A stretch of DNA of 64,000 nt from Diaphorobacter caeni. GTDB taxonomy: Bacteria; Pseudomonadota; Gammaproteobacteria; Burkholderiales; Burkholderiaceae_C. The position numbers and the translations under genes are program-made. The stretch lies in assembly GCF_015354245.1 (NCBI RefSeq), contig NZ_JADKYZ010000001.1, positions 558,001-622,000 of the forward strand, read 5' to 3'. The number at the start of each line of letters is the position of its first letter. Position 1 is the first letter of the stretch. This document shows positions 18,556 to 27,341 of the stretch, piece by piece. Below the pieces are notes generated by a model that had not been told where the DNA came from, ran no database searches, and worked only from the letters and a program-made list of their open reading frames with translations.

Positions 18556-19755
18556 ATGAGCAGCAACAGCAACAGCAGCAGCAGCAACGACCCCAGCCAG
18601 ACACTTCCTTCTTTCCTGAACGCGCTGAACGCTCTGGGAGAGCCGGTGCGGCCCGCGTGGCAGCGCATTCCGGCGGACATCATGTCGCTGCGCGACTATG
18701 AGCGGCACGCGCTGCACCATGTGGAGCGCGCCTCGTGGGCGCACATCGCCTGCGGTGCGGATCAGGAACTGAGCGTGGCGCACAACCGTGCGGCGTTCGA
18801 CGCTCTGCGGCTCGTGCCGGAGCCGTTGCCCGATCTGTCGAATGCGCACACGCGCGTCGATCTGCTGGGCCGCAGCCTGCGAAGCCCGATCCTGCTCGCG
18901 CCCGTGGCCTATCAGCGCCTCATGCATCCGGACGGCGAACTGGCGACGGTGCGCGCCGCGATGGCGATGCAGACGGCGATGATAGTGAGCACGCTCGCCA
19001 CGCAGACCATCGAGGACATCGCGCAGGCGGCCGAATCCGCGCGGCGCGAGCTGGGGCGGGGCGCGCCGCTGTATTTCCAGCTCTACAGCCAGCCCGAGCG
19101 CGGCACCTCGCTGAACCTTGTGCGCCGCGCCGAGGCGGCGGGGTACGAGGCCATCGTGTGGACGGTGGACGCCAACATCAAGCGCTCGCGCTTTCCGCTG
19201 CCGCCCGGCGTGGAGGCGATCAACCTGCGCGGCAGCGCGCAGCAGCCGACGCAGACCAGCGATCTGACGAGCGAGCACATCCTCTTTGGCACGCCGCTCG
19301 CGAATCAGGCGCCGGGCTGGGACGAGCTGGCCTGGCTGCGCAACGAGACGCGGCTGCCGCTGGTGGTCAAGGGCATCCTGTCGGCCGGTGCGGCCAAGCG
19401 GGCGGTGGAGCTGGGGGCGGATGCCATCGTGGTCTCCAACCATGGCGGGCGGGTGCTCGACGGGGTGGTCTCGCCCATCGACGTGCTGCCCGCGATCCGC
19501 GCGGCCGTGCCGCAGCACGTTCCGCTGATCGTCGACAGCGGCGTGCGTCTGGGCACCGACGTGGTCAAGGCGATAGCGCTCGGCGCGACGGCGGTGATGG
19601 TCGGTCGTCCGCAGCTGCATGCGCTCGCCACCGCGGGCATGCTCGGAGTCGCGCACATGCTGCATCTGCTGCGCTCGGAGCTGGAACTGGCGATGGCGCA
19701 GACCGGCTGCGCGACGCTCGATCAGATCTCTGCGCAGTTGCTGGTGCGCGGTTGA
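18556..19755 (+). CDS. FMN-dependent alpha-hydroxy acid dehydrogenase
   Basis: A 399-aa flavoenzyme of the lactate/glycolate oxidase (LldD, GOX) family, which oxidises L-2-hydroxy acids to 2-oxo acids. Family marks in order are 'PILLAPVAYQRLMHPDGE' (FMN site), PLYFQLY and WTVDAN. The catalytic Lys is in PLVVKGILSAG. 'VVSNHGGRVLDG' holds the active-site His and substrate Arg, and DSGVRLGTDVVKA and VMVGRP bind the phosphate. The substrate cannot be told from sequence. The N-terminus is odd: residues 2-12 are a run of Ser and Asn encoded by an AGC/AAC microsatellite. The gene lies between two terminators together with the pirin gene and may be cotranscribed with it. Confidence 0.9.
   Translation: MSSNSNSSSSNDPSQTLPSFLNALNALGEPVRPAWQRIPADIMSLRDYERHALHHVERASWAHIACGADQELSVAHNRAAFDALRLVPEPLPDLSNAHTRVDLLGRSLRSPILLAPVAYQRLMHPDGELATVRAAMAMQTAMIVSTLATQTIEDIAQAAESARRELGRGAPLYFQLYSQPERGTSLNLVRRAEAAGYEAIVWTVDANIKRSRFPLPPGVEAINLRGSAQQPTQTSDLTSEHILFGTPLANQAPGWDELAWLRNETRLPLVVKGILSAGAAKRAVELGADAIVVSNHGGRVLDGVVSPIDVLPAIRAAVPQHVPLIVDSGVRLGTDVVKAIALGATAVMVGRPQLHALATAGMLGVAHMLHLLRSELELAMAQTGCATLDQISAQLLVRG
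18559..18589 (+). repeat. AGC/AAC trinucleotide microsatellite
   Basis: A run of AGC and AAC codons directly after the ATG of the hydroxy-acid dehydrogenase. Length change in steps of three would alter only the number of Ser/Asn residues, not the frame. Confidence 0.7.
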
Positions 19756-19881
19756 ACGGCGGTCGGTGGTCCGCAGGGCGGCTGATGGTGTCTTGCAATC
19801 GGTTGCATTGACCTCATATGCATTGTTGATCAGGTGCAGAACGGGCAGCGTCCCGCTGTGCTGAACAAGGAGCTTTCATCA

Positions 19882-20952
19882 ATGACCACAACCAGCAAGC
19901 CATCGCTCATCCAGAGCGCACACGCCATCGAGGGGCGCCTGCCGGGGCTCGATCCCTTCATCTTCGGTGCCTACCACCAGGACCTGTACCCCAAGGGGAA
20001 CGGCAAACTCGGCCCCGATCCCGCGCTGCTCAAGGGTCGCGACATCGGCATGGATTTCGGCCGTCAGGACGGCTGGAGCATGTACCACGGTGACGACGTT
20101 CCCGGCTTTCCGGCCCACCCGCATCGCGGCTTCGAGACCGTGACCATCGTGCGCAAGGGGCTGGTCGACCATGCCGATTCGCTGGGCGCGACCGCGCGCT
20201 ACGGCGAGGGCGACGTGCAGTGGCTCACCACCGGCGCGGGCGTGCAGCACGGCGAGATGTTCCCCATGGTGCACGAGGACAAGGGCAACACGCTGGACCT
20301 GTTCCAGCTGTGGCTGAACCTGCCCGCCAAGAGCAAGATGGCGCCACCGGACTTCACCATGTTCTGGGCGCATGACATCCCGCATGTGGTGCAGACCGAT
20401 GCGCAAGGCCGCCGCTCAGAGGTGGAGGTGATCGCGGGCGACTACGTGCCCGTCGATGCGGCTGCGGCCGGTGGTTCCGTGGCGACCAAGGCCCTGCGTC
20501 CACCGAGCGATTCGTGGGCGAGCGAGCCCGGTGCGGACGTGGCGATCTGGATCGTTCGGCTGGAGCCCGGTGCGAGCCTGACGCTGCCTGCCGCCTCCGC
20601 AGGAATCAACCGCGCGGTCTATCTCACGAGCGGCAAGACCGTGACCGTGGACGGGCACCGATTCGATCAGCGCGTGATGCTTGTACTGCGCTCCGATCTG
20701 CCGGTGCCGATGCGAAACGAGGGCGACGAGGTGATCGAGGTGCTGCTTCTGCAGGGCAAGCCGATTGGCGAGCCGGTGGCGGCGCGTGGACCGTTCGTGA
20801 TGAACAGCGAACAGGAGCTCGTGCAGGCCATGCGCGATTACCAGCGCACCCAGTTCGGCGGCTGGCCATGGCCTTCGCATGCGCACACGCATGGCAAGGA
20901 AAAGCGGTTCGCCAGACACCCGGACGGGCGGGTCGAAACGCCGCGGGAGTGA
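19882..20952 (+). CDS. Pirin family protein
   Basis: A 356-aa double-cupin pirin-family protein, longer than the 230-290 aa usual for quercetinase-type YhhW pirins. The N-terminal cupin shows the metal-binding histidines: 'GFPAHPHRGFETVTIV' and, further on, 'GAGVQHGEMFP', with the fourth ligand near 'DLFQLWLNLP'. The C-terminal cupin domain (about 190-300) lacks obvious ligands. Known pirins act as redox or quercetin-degrading enzymes, or as transcription co-regulators. The start is fixed by AAGGAG 7-9 bases upstream of ATG 19882; the upstream open frame to 19834 is not needed. Followed by a strong terminator. Confidence 0.9.
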   Translation: MTTTSKPSLIQSAHAIEGRLPGLDPFIFGAYHQDLYPKGNGKLGPDPALLKGRDIGMDFGRQDGWSMYHGDDVPGFPAHPHRGFETVTIVRKGLVDHADSLGATARYGEGDVQWLTTGAGVQHGEMFPMVHEDKGNTLDLFQLWLNLPAKSKMAPPDFTMFWAHDIPHVVQTDAQGRRSEVEVIAGDYVPVDAAAAGGSVATKALRPPSDSWASEPGADVAIWIVRLEPGASLTLPAASAGINRAVYLTSGKTVTVDGHRFDQRVMLVLRSDLPVPMRNEGDEVIEVLLLQGKPIGEPVAARGPFVMNSEQELVQAMRDYQRTQFGGWPWPSHAHTHGKEKRFARHPDGRVETPRE

Positions 20953-20985
20953 TCTTCGCACCGCGGATGCGGTGAGCCGCCAGAC

Positions 20986-21019
20986 AGCGAACGGGCCTTC
21001 ATGGCCCGTTCGCTTTTTT
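20986..21019 (+). terminator. Intrinsic terminator after pirin gene
   Basis: A perfect 12-bp stem (AGCGAACGGGCC / GGCCCGTTCGCT) with a TTCAT loop and a following run of T, 33 bases after the stop codon. Strong rho-independent terminator. Confidence 0.9.
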
Positions 21020-21183
21020 GCGTGCCGTGAACCGATGGTTGCAGGTCTGGGGGCAAATACTGACGCGGCCCGGCGACAGCTTTTGATACCGTGCAAGACT
21101 GGTCTGTCTCGTCTTGCGGTCCATCTCGGTCGCGGTCGATCCGGACCGGCATGAGCACCCCATTCAAACGACAGGAGACAACG

Positions 21184-23148
21184 ATGCAGAAAAGAAAATT
21201 CTGGCCGCTGGCACCCATGGCCATCGCGGTGCTGCTGATGGGCTGCAACAGCAGCAATCACCATGATGACGAGAACGAGCTGCGCGTGGACACCGATGCC
21301 AAGAGCTGCACGGTGCTCAGCAGCTCGGGGGGATCGGTGGTGGTGGGATCGGGCGTGACGGGCGATCCCGCAGCGCCGGAGGCGGCTTCCGGGTATCGCC
21401 TCGGACTCAAGGCCAAGCAGTCGAACAGCTACATGGCCGTGGCCAACACGCCGCTGGCGAGCAAGGCGGGCTGCGAGGTGCTGAAGGCGGGCGGAACGGC
21501 GGTCGATGCGGCGGTCGCGATGCAGGCCGTGCTGGGTCTGGTCGAACCCCAGTCGAGCACGATCGCGGGCAGCGCATTCATGGTCTATTACGACGCCAAG
21601 ACCAAGAAGGTCGTGGCCTACGACGGCCGCGAAACGGCACCGGCGGCGGCCACGGGCTACTATCTTGCGCGCCAGGACCAGGCCGATCCCAACTCCCCCG
21701 CGCCCGTGCCGTCGGCGCGCCGCAGCGGGCGCTCGATCGGTGTGCCGGGCGTGCTGCGCATGCTCGAGATGGCGCAGAAGGAGCATGGCCGACTCGCATG
21801 GAGCGGCCTGTTCGATTCAGGCATCAAGCTCGCGGATGACGGCTTCAAGATCCCGGGGCGTCTCGGCGACGCGATCAAGAGCAACGCCACCAGCCTCGCG
21901 CTGGACGGCAACGCGATGGCCACCTATTTCAAGGATGATGGCACGCCGCGCCTGACCGGCGAGGTGATGACCAACAAGCCCTATGCAGCCACGCTGCGCG
22001 CGATCGCGGGCAAGGGCGCGGATGCGCTGCACACCGGCGACATCGCCAAGAACATCGTCGCCAAGGCTGCGCAGTCGGTGGGGGACGATGCTGCGAAGAC
22101 GCCGATCACGCCAAGCCTGATGACGCTCGAGGATCTCGCCAATTTCAAGCCCAAGAAGCGCGAACCGGTCTGCGTGAACTACCGCGGCGCCTACCATGTC
22201 TGCACCATGTCGCCTCCTTCGTCGGGCGGCATCGCCATCGCGCAGGGCCTCGGCATTCTGAGCCAGTTCAACATGGGGCAGTACGCGCCGATGAATCCGG
22301 GCAACGAGGGCGGCGTGCCGAGCGTGATGGGCGTGCATCTGCTCACCGAGGCCGAACGTCTGGCCTATGCGGATCGCGACAAGTACGTGGCCGACACCGA
22401 CTTCATTCCGCTGCCGGGCAATGGCGTCTCCACGCTGCTGAACGCGGACTACCTCAAGGCCCGCGCCGCGCTCATCAATCCCGACAAGAGCATGGGCACC
22501 GCCCAGGCGGGTGATCTGGGCAGCGTGCCGCTCGGAGTGGACAAGACGGTGGAGCATGGCACGACGCATCTGTCGGTGGTCGATGCCTACGGCAACGTGG
22601 TGTCGATGACGACGACGGTGGAGTCCAGCATGGGCTCCTTCCACATGGTCGATGGCTTCCTGCTGACCAACCAGCTCACCGACTTCTCGGCCGCGCCCGT
22701 GGATTCCGCCGGCACGCCGATCGCGAACCGCGTCGCGCCCGGCAAGCGTCCGCGCAGCACCATGGCACCGACGCTGGTGTTCAAGGGCGACAAGCCCGGC
22801 GACTTCGTGATGGCGACCGGCTCGCCCGGCGGCGGTGCGATCATTCAGTACGTGATGAAGACCGTGGTCGGCGCGCTCGACTGGGGGCTGGATGCGCAGC
22901 AGGCGACCTCGCTCGTGAACACCGGCGCATCGAACAGCGCGACCACCGGCATCGATGGATCGAACACCTCGCTCGATCTCACGGCGCTGATCGACGGCCT
23001 CAAGGCCAAGGGCCATACGGTGAACTCGTCCGCGCAGTCGAGCGGCGTGGCCACCATCATCCGCGTGACCAAGGACGGCAAGTCGGTGCTGCAGGGCGGT
23101 GCGGATCCGCGGCGCGAAGGCATCGTGCTGGGCGACGGGGCGCTGTAG
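21184..23148 (+). CDS. ggt: Gamma-glutamyltransferase, lipoprotein form
   Basis: A 654-aa gamma-glutamyltransferase, which cleaves the gamma-glutamyl bond of glutathione and similar compounds and transfers the group to water or amino acids. The large/small subunit layout is intact. The conserved substrate Arg is in 'YDGRETAPAAA' and 'MSPPSSGGIAI' is present. The autocleavage site and nucleophile Thr lie in 'HGTTHLSVVDAYGN', followed by a glycine loop in ATGSPGGGAI. The N-terminus is a lipoprotein signal: hydrophobic stretch ending LLMGC, so Cys-20 should be lipidated. Most proteobacterial GGTs are soluble periplasmic proteins, so the lipid anchor is notable. ATG 21184 is chosen because it gives this signal; an upstream open frame to 21091 exists. 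Followed by a terminator. Confidence 0.9.
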   Translation: MQKRKFWPLAPMAIAVLLMGCNSSNHHDDENELRVDTDAKSCTVLSSSGGSVVVGSGVTGDPAAPEAASGYRLGLKAKQSNSYMAVANTPLASKAGCEVLKAGGTAVDAAVAMQAVLGLVEPQSSTIAGSAFMVYYDAKTKKVVAYDGRETAPAAATGYYLARQDQADPNSPAPVPSARRSGRSIGVPGVLRMLEMAQKEHGRLAWSGLFDSGIKLADDGFKIPGRLGDAIKSNATSLALDGNAMATYFKDDGTPRLTGEVMTNKPYAATLRAIAGKGADALHTGDIAKNIVAKAAQSVGDDAAKTPITPSLMTLEDLANFKPKKREPVCVNYRGAYHVCTMSPPSSGGIAIAQGLGILSQFNMGQYAPMNPGNEGGVPSVMGVHLLTEAERLAYADRDKYVADTDFIPLPGNGVSTLLNADYLKARAALINPDKSMGTAQAGDLGSVPLGVDKTVEHGTTHLSVVDAYGNVVSMTTTVESSMGSFHMVDGFLLTNQLTDFSAAPVDSAGTPIANRVAPGKRPRSTMAPTLVFKGDKPGDFVMATGSPGGGAIIQYVMKTVVGALDWGLDAQQATSLVNTGASNSATTGIDGSNTSLDLTALIDGLKAKGHTVNSSAQSSGVATIIRVTKDGKSVLQGGADPRREGIVLGDGAL

Positions 23149-23200
23149 TTCTCTTCGGGCCCTTGGGGCGTGAGTCCGAGTGCGGGCCCGATCCACAATG

Positions 23201-23239
23201 ACGACAGGGCGCTGCATGCGCCCTGTCGTGCTTTCTTTG
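23201..23239. terminator. Terminator between ggt and minus-strand small gene
   Basis: A perfect 12-bp stem (ACGACAGGGCGC / GCGCCCTGTCGT) with a TGCAT loop followed by a T-rich stretch. It lies between two convergent genes and could serve both. Confidence 0.8.
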
Positions 23240-23253
23240 TGAGGCGTTGGACG

Positions 23254-23466
23254 TTACTCCAGCAGCTGTCTGCAGATGTTCTTGCCGGTGGTGGTCAGCT
23301 GCAGGCTGCCGCCCACCCATTCCAGCCAGTGCAGCGACACCAGATCGTCGATCACGGCATCGTCGATCTCATTGGCGCGGCGCTTTTGAAGCAGCTGCGA
23401 CACCTGCGGCAGGACATCACGCAGCGTTTCCCGCCGGGCCTGCGGGACGGAAGACACTTGGTTCAT
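23254..23466 (-). CDS. Small hypothetical protein (70 aa)
   Basis: A 70-aa soluble protein I do not recognise. It is charged in the middle (LQKRRANEIDDAVIDDLV) and ends 'TTTGKNICRQLLE', a pattern like a small winged-helix fold; this is an impression. It is supported by a good ribosome binding site (AAGAAGGG, six bases upstream of ATG at 23466) and by a position between a terminator and a non-coding stretch. The open frame continues further upstream on the minus strand to 23877 but there it is antisense to the hydrolase gene. Confidence 0.6.
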   Translation of the reverse strand: MNQVSSVPQARRETLRDVLPQVSQLLQKRRANEIDDAVIDDLVSLHWLEWVGGSLQLTTTGKNICRQLLE

Positions 23467-23809
23467 ACGAGCCCTTCTTTCATCTTGCGAACGGAATAGA
23501 GAAACCAGCCTACACGCTTGCGCGGCGGAGTGCATCGGGGAAGCCCTTGTTGCGCAGCGGCTGGCGATGTCCGCCGGGCCGCCGATGAGTCCTTGCAAGG
23601 CAATCGTTTCATTTTGCTGGATTTGGCGGGGCTTGCAAGCTGAATCTGGCGGCGCAGCGCGCACCGAAAAGGTGCCATCCCGGTGCCGCGGCTGAAATGA
23701 AGGTGACAGCAGCCGTTTTCCGGATCGCCGAATTCGGAGCATGATGCATGCACACCACGAAGCGGACGAGTCTTCGTCCCCGTCTCCCGAGCGCAACAGG
23801 AACACAAGG
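23467..23809. other. Intergenic region, divergent genes
   Basis: 343 bases between the small minus-strand gene and the metallo-beta-lactamase-fold gene. It should hold promoters for both; no operator, repeat or gene could be recognised. Confidence 0.4.
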
Positions 23810-24847
23810 ATGCCGCAAACCAATCTTTCCTTCCCGATGGAGCCCCCGGCCGCCGGCCAATGGCGCGAGGTCAGCAAGGGCGTCTACTGGCTGCGTCAGC
23901 CGATGCCGCTGGCACTCAATCACATCAACGTCTGGCTGCTCGAGGACGGCGACGGCTTCGCGCTGGTCGACACCGGGCCGCGGACCGAGGAAACGGTGGA
24001 GATCTGGACCCGTGTGCTCGCCGCCCCGCCGTTCGACCGCAAGCTCACGCGCGTGTTCGTCACCCACATGCATCCCGACCATGTGGGGATGGCCGGCTGG
24101 CTCACGCGGCGCTTCGGCGTGCGGCTGTGGATGTCGCGCCTTGAGTACCTGAGCTGCCGGGTGACGGTCTCCGACATGAACCGCGAGGCGCCCAAGGACG
24201 CGGTGGACTATTTCCACGAAGCTGGCTGGCCCGACGCCGCCATCGAGAAGTACCGCGCGCGCTTCGGCGCGTTCGGCAAGATGATCTACACGCTGCCCGA
24301 CAGCTTCCGGCGGCTCTCGCACGGACAGAACATCCGCATCGGCGAGCGCGACTGGCGGGTGGTGATAGGGCGCGGTCATTCGCCCGAGCATGCCTGCCTC
24401 TACAACGAGCGGGACAAGCTGCTGATCTCCGGCGATCAGGTGCTGCCGCGCATCTCGTCCAACATCTCGGTGCACCCGCTCGAACCCGCCGCCAATCCGA
24501 TGGCCGACTGGCTGGAGTCGCTCGACTGGCTGGAGCGGAACATTCCGGACGACGTGCTGGTGATGCCCGCGCACGACGAGTGCTTTCATGGCCTGCATGC
24601 GCGCCTGAAGTATCTGCGCGAAGGCCAGCACAAGTCGTTCGAGCGTCTGCGCGAGGCGCTGGCGCGGCAGCCGATGCGCGTGGTGGATACCTTCTCCGCG
24701 TTGTTCTCGAGGCCCATCGAGCCCAGTTCCAACCATTTCCATCTGGCCACCGGCGAGGCGCAGGCCTGCCTGAACTATCTGCTGGAGCGTGGCGACATCG
24801 ACCGAACCATCAAGGACGGCATCGCCTGGTACACCGCCGCGCAGTAA
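23810..24847 (+). CDS. Metallo-beta-lactamase-fold hydrolase
   Basis: A 345-aa MBL-fold metallohydrolase. The metal motif 'THMHPDHVGMAGW' (HxHxDH) is at about residues 87-99. A third-ligand His is in 'GRGHSPEHACLY', the bridging Asp in LLISGDQVLP, and a late His in VMPAHDECFHG. The C-terminal third is a helical or winged-helix domain as in the LACTB2-like and RNase-Z-related branch. The substrate is unknown; members act on lactones, thioesters and glutathione esters. ATG 23810 removes a poorly conserved upstream stretch. A GC-rich hairpin (24867-24893) follows 20 bases after the stop. Confidence 0.85.
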   Translation: MPQTNLSFPMEPPAAGQWREVSKGVYWLRQPMPLALNHINVWLLEDGDGFALVDTGPRTEETVEIWTRVLAAPPFDRKLTRVFVTHMHPDHVGMAGWLTRRFGVRLWMSRLEYLSCRVTVSDMNREAPKDAVDYFHEAGWPDAAIEKYRARFGAFGKMIYTLPDSFRRLSHGQNIRIGERDWRVVIGRGHSPEHACLYNERDKLLISGDQVLPRISSNISVHPLEPAANPMADWLESLDWLERNIPDDVLVMPAHDECFHGLHARLKYLREGQHKSFERLREALARQPMRVVDTFSALFSRPIEPSSNHFHLATGEAQACLNYLLERGDIDRTIKDGIAWYTAAQ

Positions 24848-25216
24848 GCGGAGTCATCCAAACATAGGCGGAGGCGTGCACGCCGCCTCCGCCTTGCCGC
24901 TGCGCGGTGTGCAGCCGCGCTCCCGAGCTTCTCCCACTTCCTCTTTTGTATGCTGTTTAAGCTATTGAATAAGTAATTTCGATAGTACTACCAAACAAGA
25001 GGATTGCAACGTGCTCACTGTGTTTCAATGTGAAAACCGGTGCCGCTGCCGCACGTTGAGCACAGACCGGGGGCTGGTGGACAACTCGCGACGTGAGCAA
25101 TGACTGTCATGAAAACGTCACGTTGTGCGTCAATGATGCGATGTTTCCCCCGCACGACATGACATCCCACGCCTCGCGCCTCGCCGATTCGTTTGCCGCC
25201 AGACCAACGCTGGCGC
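24848..25216. other. Intergenic region with AT-rich island
   Basis: 369 bases. It begins with a hairpin (GGCGGAGGCG / CGCCTCCGCC, 24867-24893) that may end the hydrolase transcript. An AT-rich island follows (about 24943-24995) with TTGTAT, 17 bases, then ATAAGT, a possible sigma-70-like promoter for the CorA-type transporter. No gene is seen in it. Confidence 0.4.
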
Positions 25217-26329
25217 ATGTTGGGTTTTTCAAACACACGGTTCAGCGACGTGCGCCGGGAAGCCATCGTGGATGAGGCGCTGTCGCAGCGGCCACTCACG
25301 GCGCCGGATGCCGGACTGATCTGCGGCTGGCGATTTCTCGAGGGTTCGAGCGAGCCCGCAGCGGCCGTCACGGCGCAGGAGGCGGCCGCCTGGCTGGCCG
25401 CGCATGGCGGCGACGCGCCAGAGCAGGAGAAAACGGCAGAGGGCGACAAGGAGTTTCTCTGGCTGCACTTCAACCTCACCAACGCGCTCTCGCTGCGTTG
25501 GCTGGAGCGTCATGCGGCCCTGCCGGACACCTTCTTCGAAGCCCTGCAGGAAGGCGTGACCTCCACGCGCATCGAGCGCGCCGACGACTGGCTGGTCGCG
25601 GTGCTCAACGACGTGAATTTCGAATTCAACTTCGAGTCTGCCGATCTCGCGACGCTGTGGATCGGGCTGAATGATCGCCTCGTGGTGTCCGCGCGTTCCA
25701 AGCCGCTGCGTTCGGTAGACGAGTTGCGCGCGGCGGTGCGCGGCGGCGACAGTCCCGCGACCACGGCCGAGCTCCTCGAGCACATGATGCGCACCCAGGC
25801 CGACGTGCTGGTGAAAGTGGTGCGCGAGACCACGGCGCGCGTGGACCGCATCGAGGACGCGATTCTCGCGCGCAGCTTCGACCACCCGCGCTCCCAGCTC
25901 GGCAAGCTGCGGCGCCTTCTGGTGCGACTGCAGCGTCTGCTCGCGCCCGAGCCATCGGCGCTGTTTCGCTTGCTGCAGCAGCCGCCCTCGTGGATGAGCG
26001 AGGACGACCGCCAGGGCCTCGCGGCGGCGAGCGAAGAGTTCTCGCTGATGCTGCGCGACATGCTGACGCTGCAGGAGCGCATCAAGTTCCTGCAGGAGGA
26101 GGTAGCCGCCGCCGTCAACGAGGACAATGGCCGCAGCCTGTTCGTGCTGACCGTGGTGACCGTGCTCGCGCTGCCGATCAACATCCTCGCGGGCCTGTTC
26201 GGCATGAACGTCGGCGGCATTCCGCTCGCGCAGGACGAGCACGGCTTCTGGATCGTCGTGTCCATCGTGTTCGCGTTCACGGCGGTCGCCGCGTGGCTTG
26301 CGTTCCGCAGAAAGCGGCGCGACAAGTAG
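25217..26329 (+). CDS. zntB: CorA/ZntB-family divalent cation transporter
   Basis: A 370-aa member of the CorA superfamily. A large cytoplasmic N-terminal domain (about 1-300) leads into two C-terminal transmembrane helices. The pore signature GMN is in 'AGLFGMNVGGIPL' (about residue 331). The sequence 'QDEHGFWIVVSIVFAFTAVA' and the cytoplasmic domain 'FEALQEGVTSTRIERADDW' resemble ZntB, a zinc transporter, more than CorA itself, which transports Mg2+. The ion is inferred from this. Start is uncertain: a TTG at 25193, ATG at 25217 and GTG at 25268 are all in frame; 25217 is used. It ends 20 bases before the stop of a convergent gene. Confidence 0.75.
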   Translation: MLGFSNTRFSDVRREAIVDEALSQRPLTAPDAGLICGWRFLEGSSEPAAAVTAQEAAAWLAAHGGDAPEQEKTAEGDKEFLWLHFNLTNALSLRWLERHAALPDTFFEALQEGVTSTRIERADDWLVAVLNDVNFEFNFESADLATLWIGLNDRLVVSARSKPLRSVDELRAAVRGGDSPATTAELLEHMMRTQADVLVKVVRETTARVDRIEDAILARSFDHPRSQLGKLRRLLVRLQRLLAPEPSALFRLLQQPPSWMSEDDRQGLAAASEEFSLMLRDMLTLQERIKFLQEEVAAAVNEDNGRSLFVLTVVTVLALPINILAGLFGMNVGGIPLAQDEHGFWIVVSIVFAFTAVAAWLAFRRKRRDK

Positions 26330-26349
26330 GCTCCGGGGCTCGCGTCGCG

Positions 26350-27327
26350 CTACTCCTTCTGCGTGGCCGCGAGGCTCTCCAGAATCACTTCGAGCTGCGG
26401 ACTCATCGGCAGATTCAGCGTCTGCCCCGAAGGTAGCCGGCGCTGGAACCAGCGGCGGTACTGGCGCTCGATCTCGCCATCGGCGGCCAGCGCATGGAAG
26501 GCATCGGTGACGAGCTTGGCGAGCTGTGGATCGTCCTTTCGGAACATCACGCCATACGGGTCGTAGGAGAGAAAGTCGCCGACCACGTTGTACTGGCTGC
26601 GGCCGTTGGGTGTCCGCGCGATCAGGCCGTAGAGCAGCACGTCGTCGGTCGCGAACGCATCGGCCGCGCCGCTCGTGACCTGCGCGAACGACTCGGCATG
26701 GTCGCGCATCGGCATGATCTGCAGGTTCAACTGAAAGCGCTGCGACAGATCGTTCATCGTCTTCTCGTTGGTCGTTCCCGAGGTCACCGCCACCTTCTTG
26801 CCCTTGAGCTGGGTGTATTCGCGCACCGGCGATCCCTTGCGCACCAGCAGCTTGGTGCCCGCGACGAAGAAGGTCGGCGAGAACGCGACGGTTTTCTGGC
26901 GTTCGCGGTTGCTGGTGGTGGAGCCGCATTCGAGATCGGCCTTGCCCGATGTGATGGCCTCGATGCGGTTGGCCGACGTGACCGGCACCCACTGGATGTC
27001 AACCGGACGGTGCACCGCGAACTGCACGGCCTGCACCAGTGATTTGCAGAGCTCGATGGAATAGCCGATGGGTTGGCCACGCGCATCGAGATACGAGAAC
27101 GGCACCGAGCTGTCGCGATGCGCAATCGCGATGCGGCCGGACTCCTGCACCTTGGCGAGCGTGCCGTTCAGCTGGAGCGGAGCGACGATGCCGCCGAGCC
27201 AGGCGGTGCTGGCGGCGGCCGCCGCATCCTGCGAGGGCGTCTGAGCCAACGTGGCCGATCCACAGGCCAGCAGCGTGCTCAGACACAACGCGGAGCGGCG
27301 AAGCAAAGAAAGGGCGTGGCGCGGCAT
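26350..27327 (-). CDS. Glutamate/aspartate-type periplasmic binding protein
   Basis: A 325-aa solute-binding protein of ABC-transporter family 3 (SBP_bac_3). The signal peptide covers about residues 1-29 (ending ATLAQ). The ligand-binding core opens 'GRIAIAHRDSSVPFSYLD', and the segment 'KADLECGSTTSNRERQ' is the GltI-like mark for glutamate/aspartate binding. No ABC permease or ATPase is nearby. It lies only 14 bases downstream of dctA on the same strand, so the two form an operon. Pairing an amino-acid binding protein with a secondary dicarboxylate carrier is unusual and suggests a shared C4 substrate (aspartate, fumarate, malate), which is inference. Confidence 0.87.
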   Translation of the reverse strand: MPRHALSLLRRSALCLSTLLACGSATLAQTPSQDAAAAASTAWLGGIVAPLQLNGTLAKVQESGRIAIAHRDSSVPFSYLDARGQPIGYSIELCKSLVQAVQFAVHRPVDIQWVPVTSANRIEAITSGKADLECGSTTSNRERQKTVAFSPTFFVAGTKLLVRKGSPVREYTQLKGKKVAVTSGTTNEKTMNDLSQRFQLNLQIMPMRDHAESFAQVTSGAADAFATDDVLLYGLIARTPNGRSQYNVVGDFLSYDPYGVMFRKDDPQLAKLVTDAFHALAADGEIERQYRRWFQRRLPSGQTLNLPMSPQLEVILESLAATQKE

Positions 27328-27341
27328 GTGCAACTCCGCAA

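Noticed and set aside
17078-18604. A 508-codon minus-strand frame overlapping the giant surface protein and the next gene start
   Set aside because: It begins in the AGC/AAC microsatellite read backwards (a Cys run) and crosses two real genes and a terminator; not a gene.
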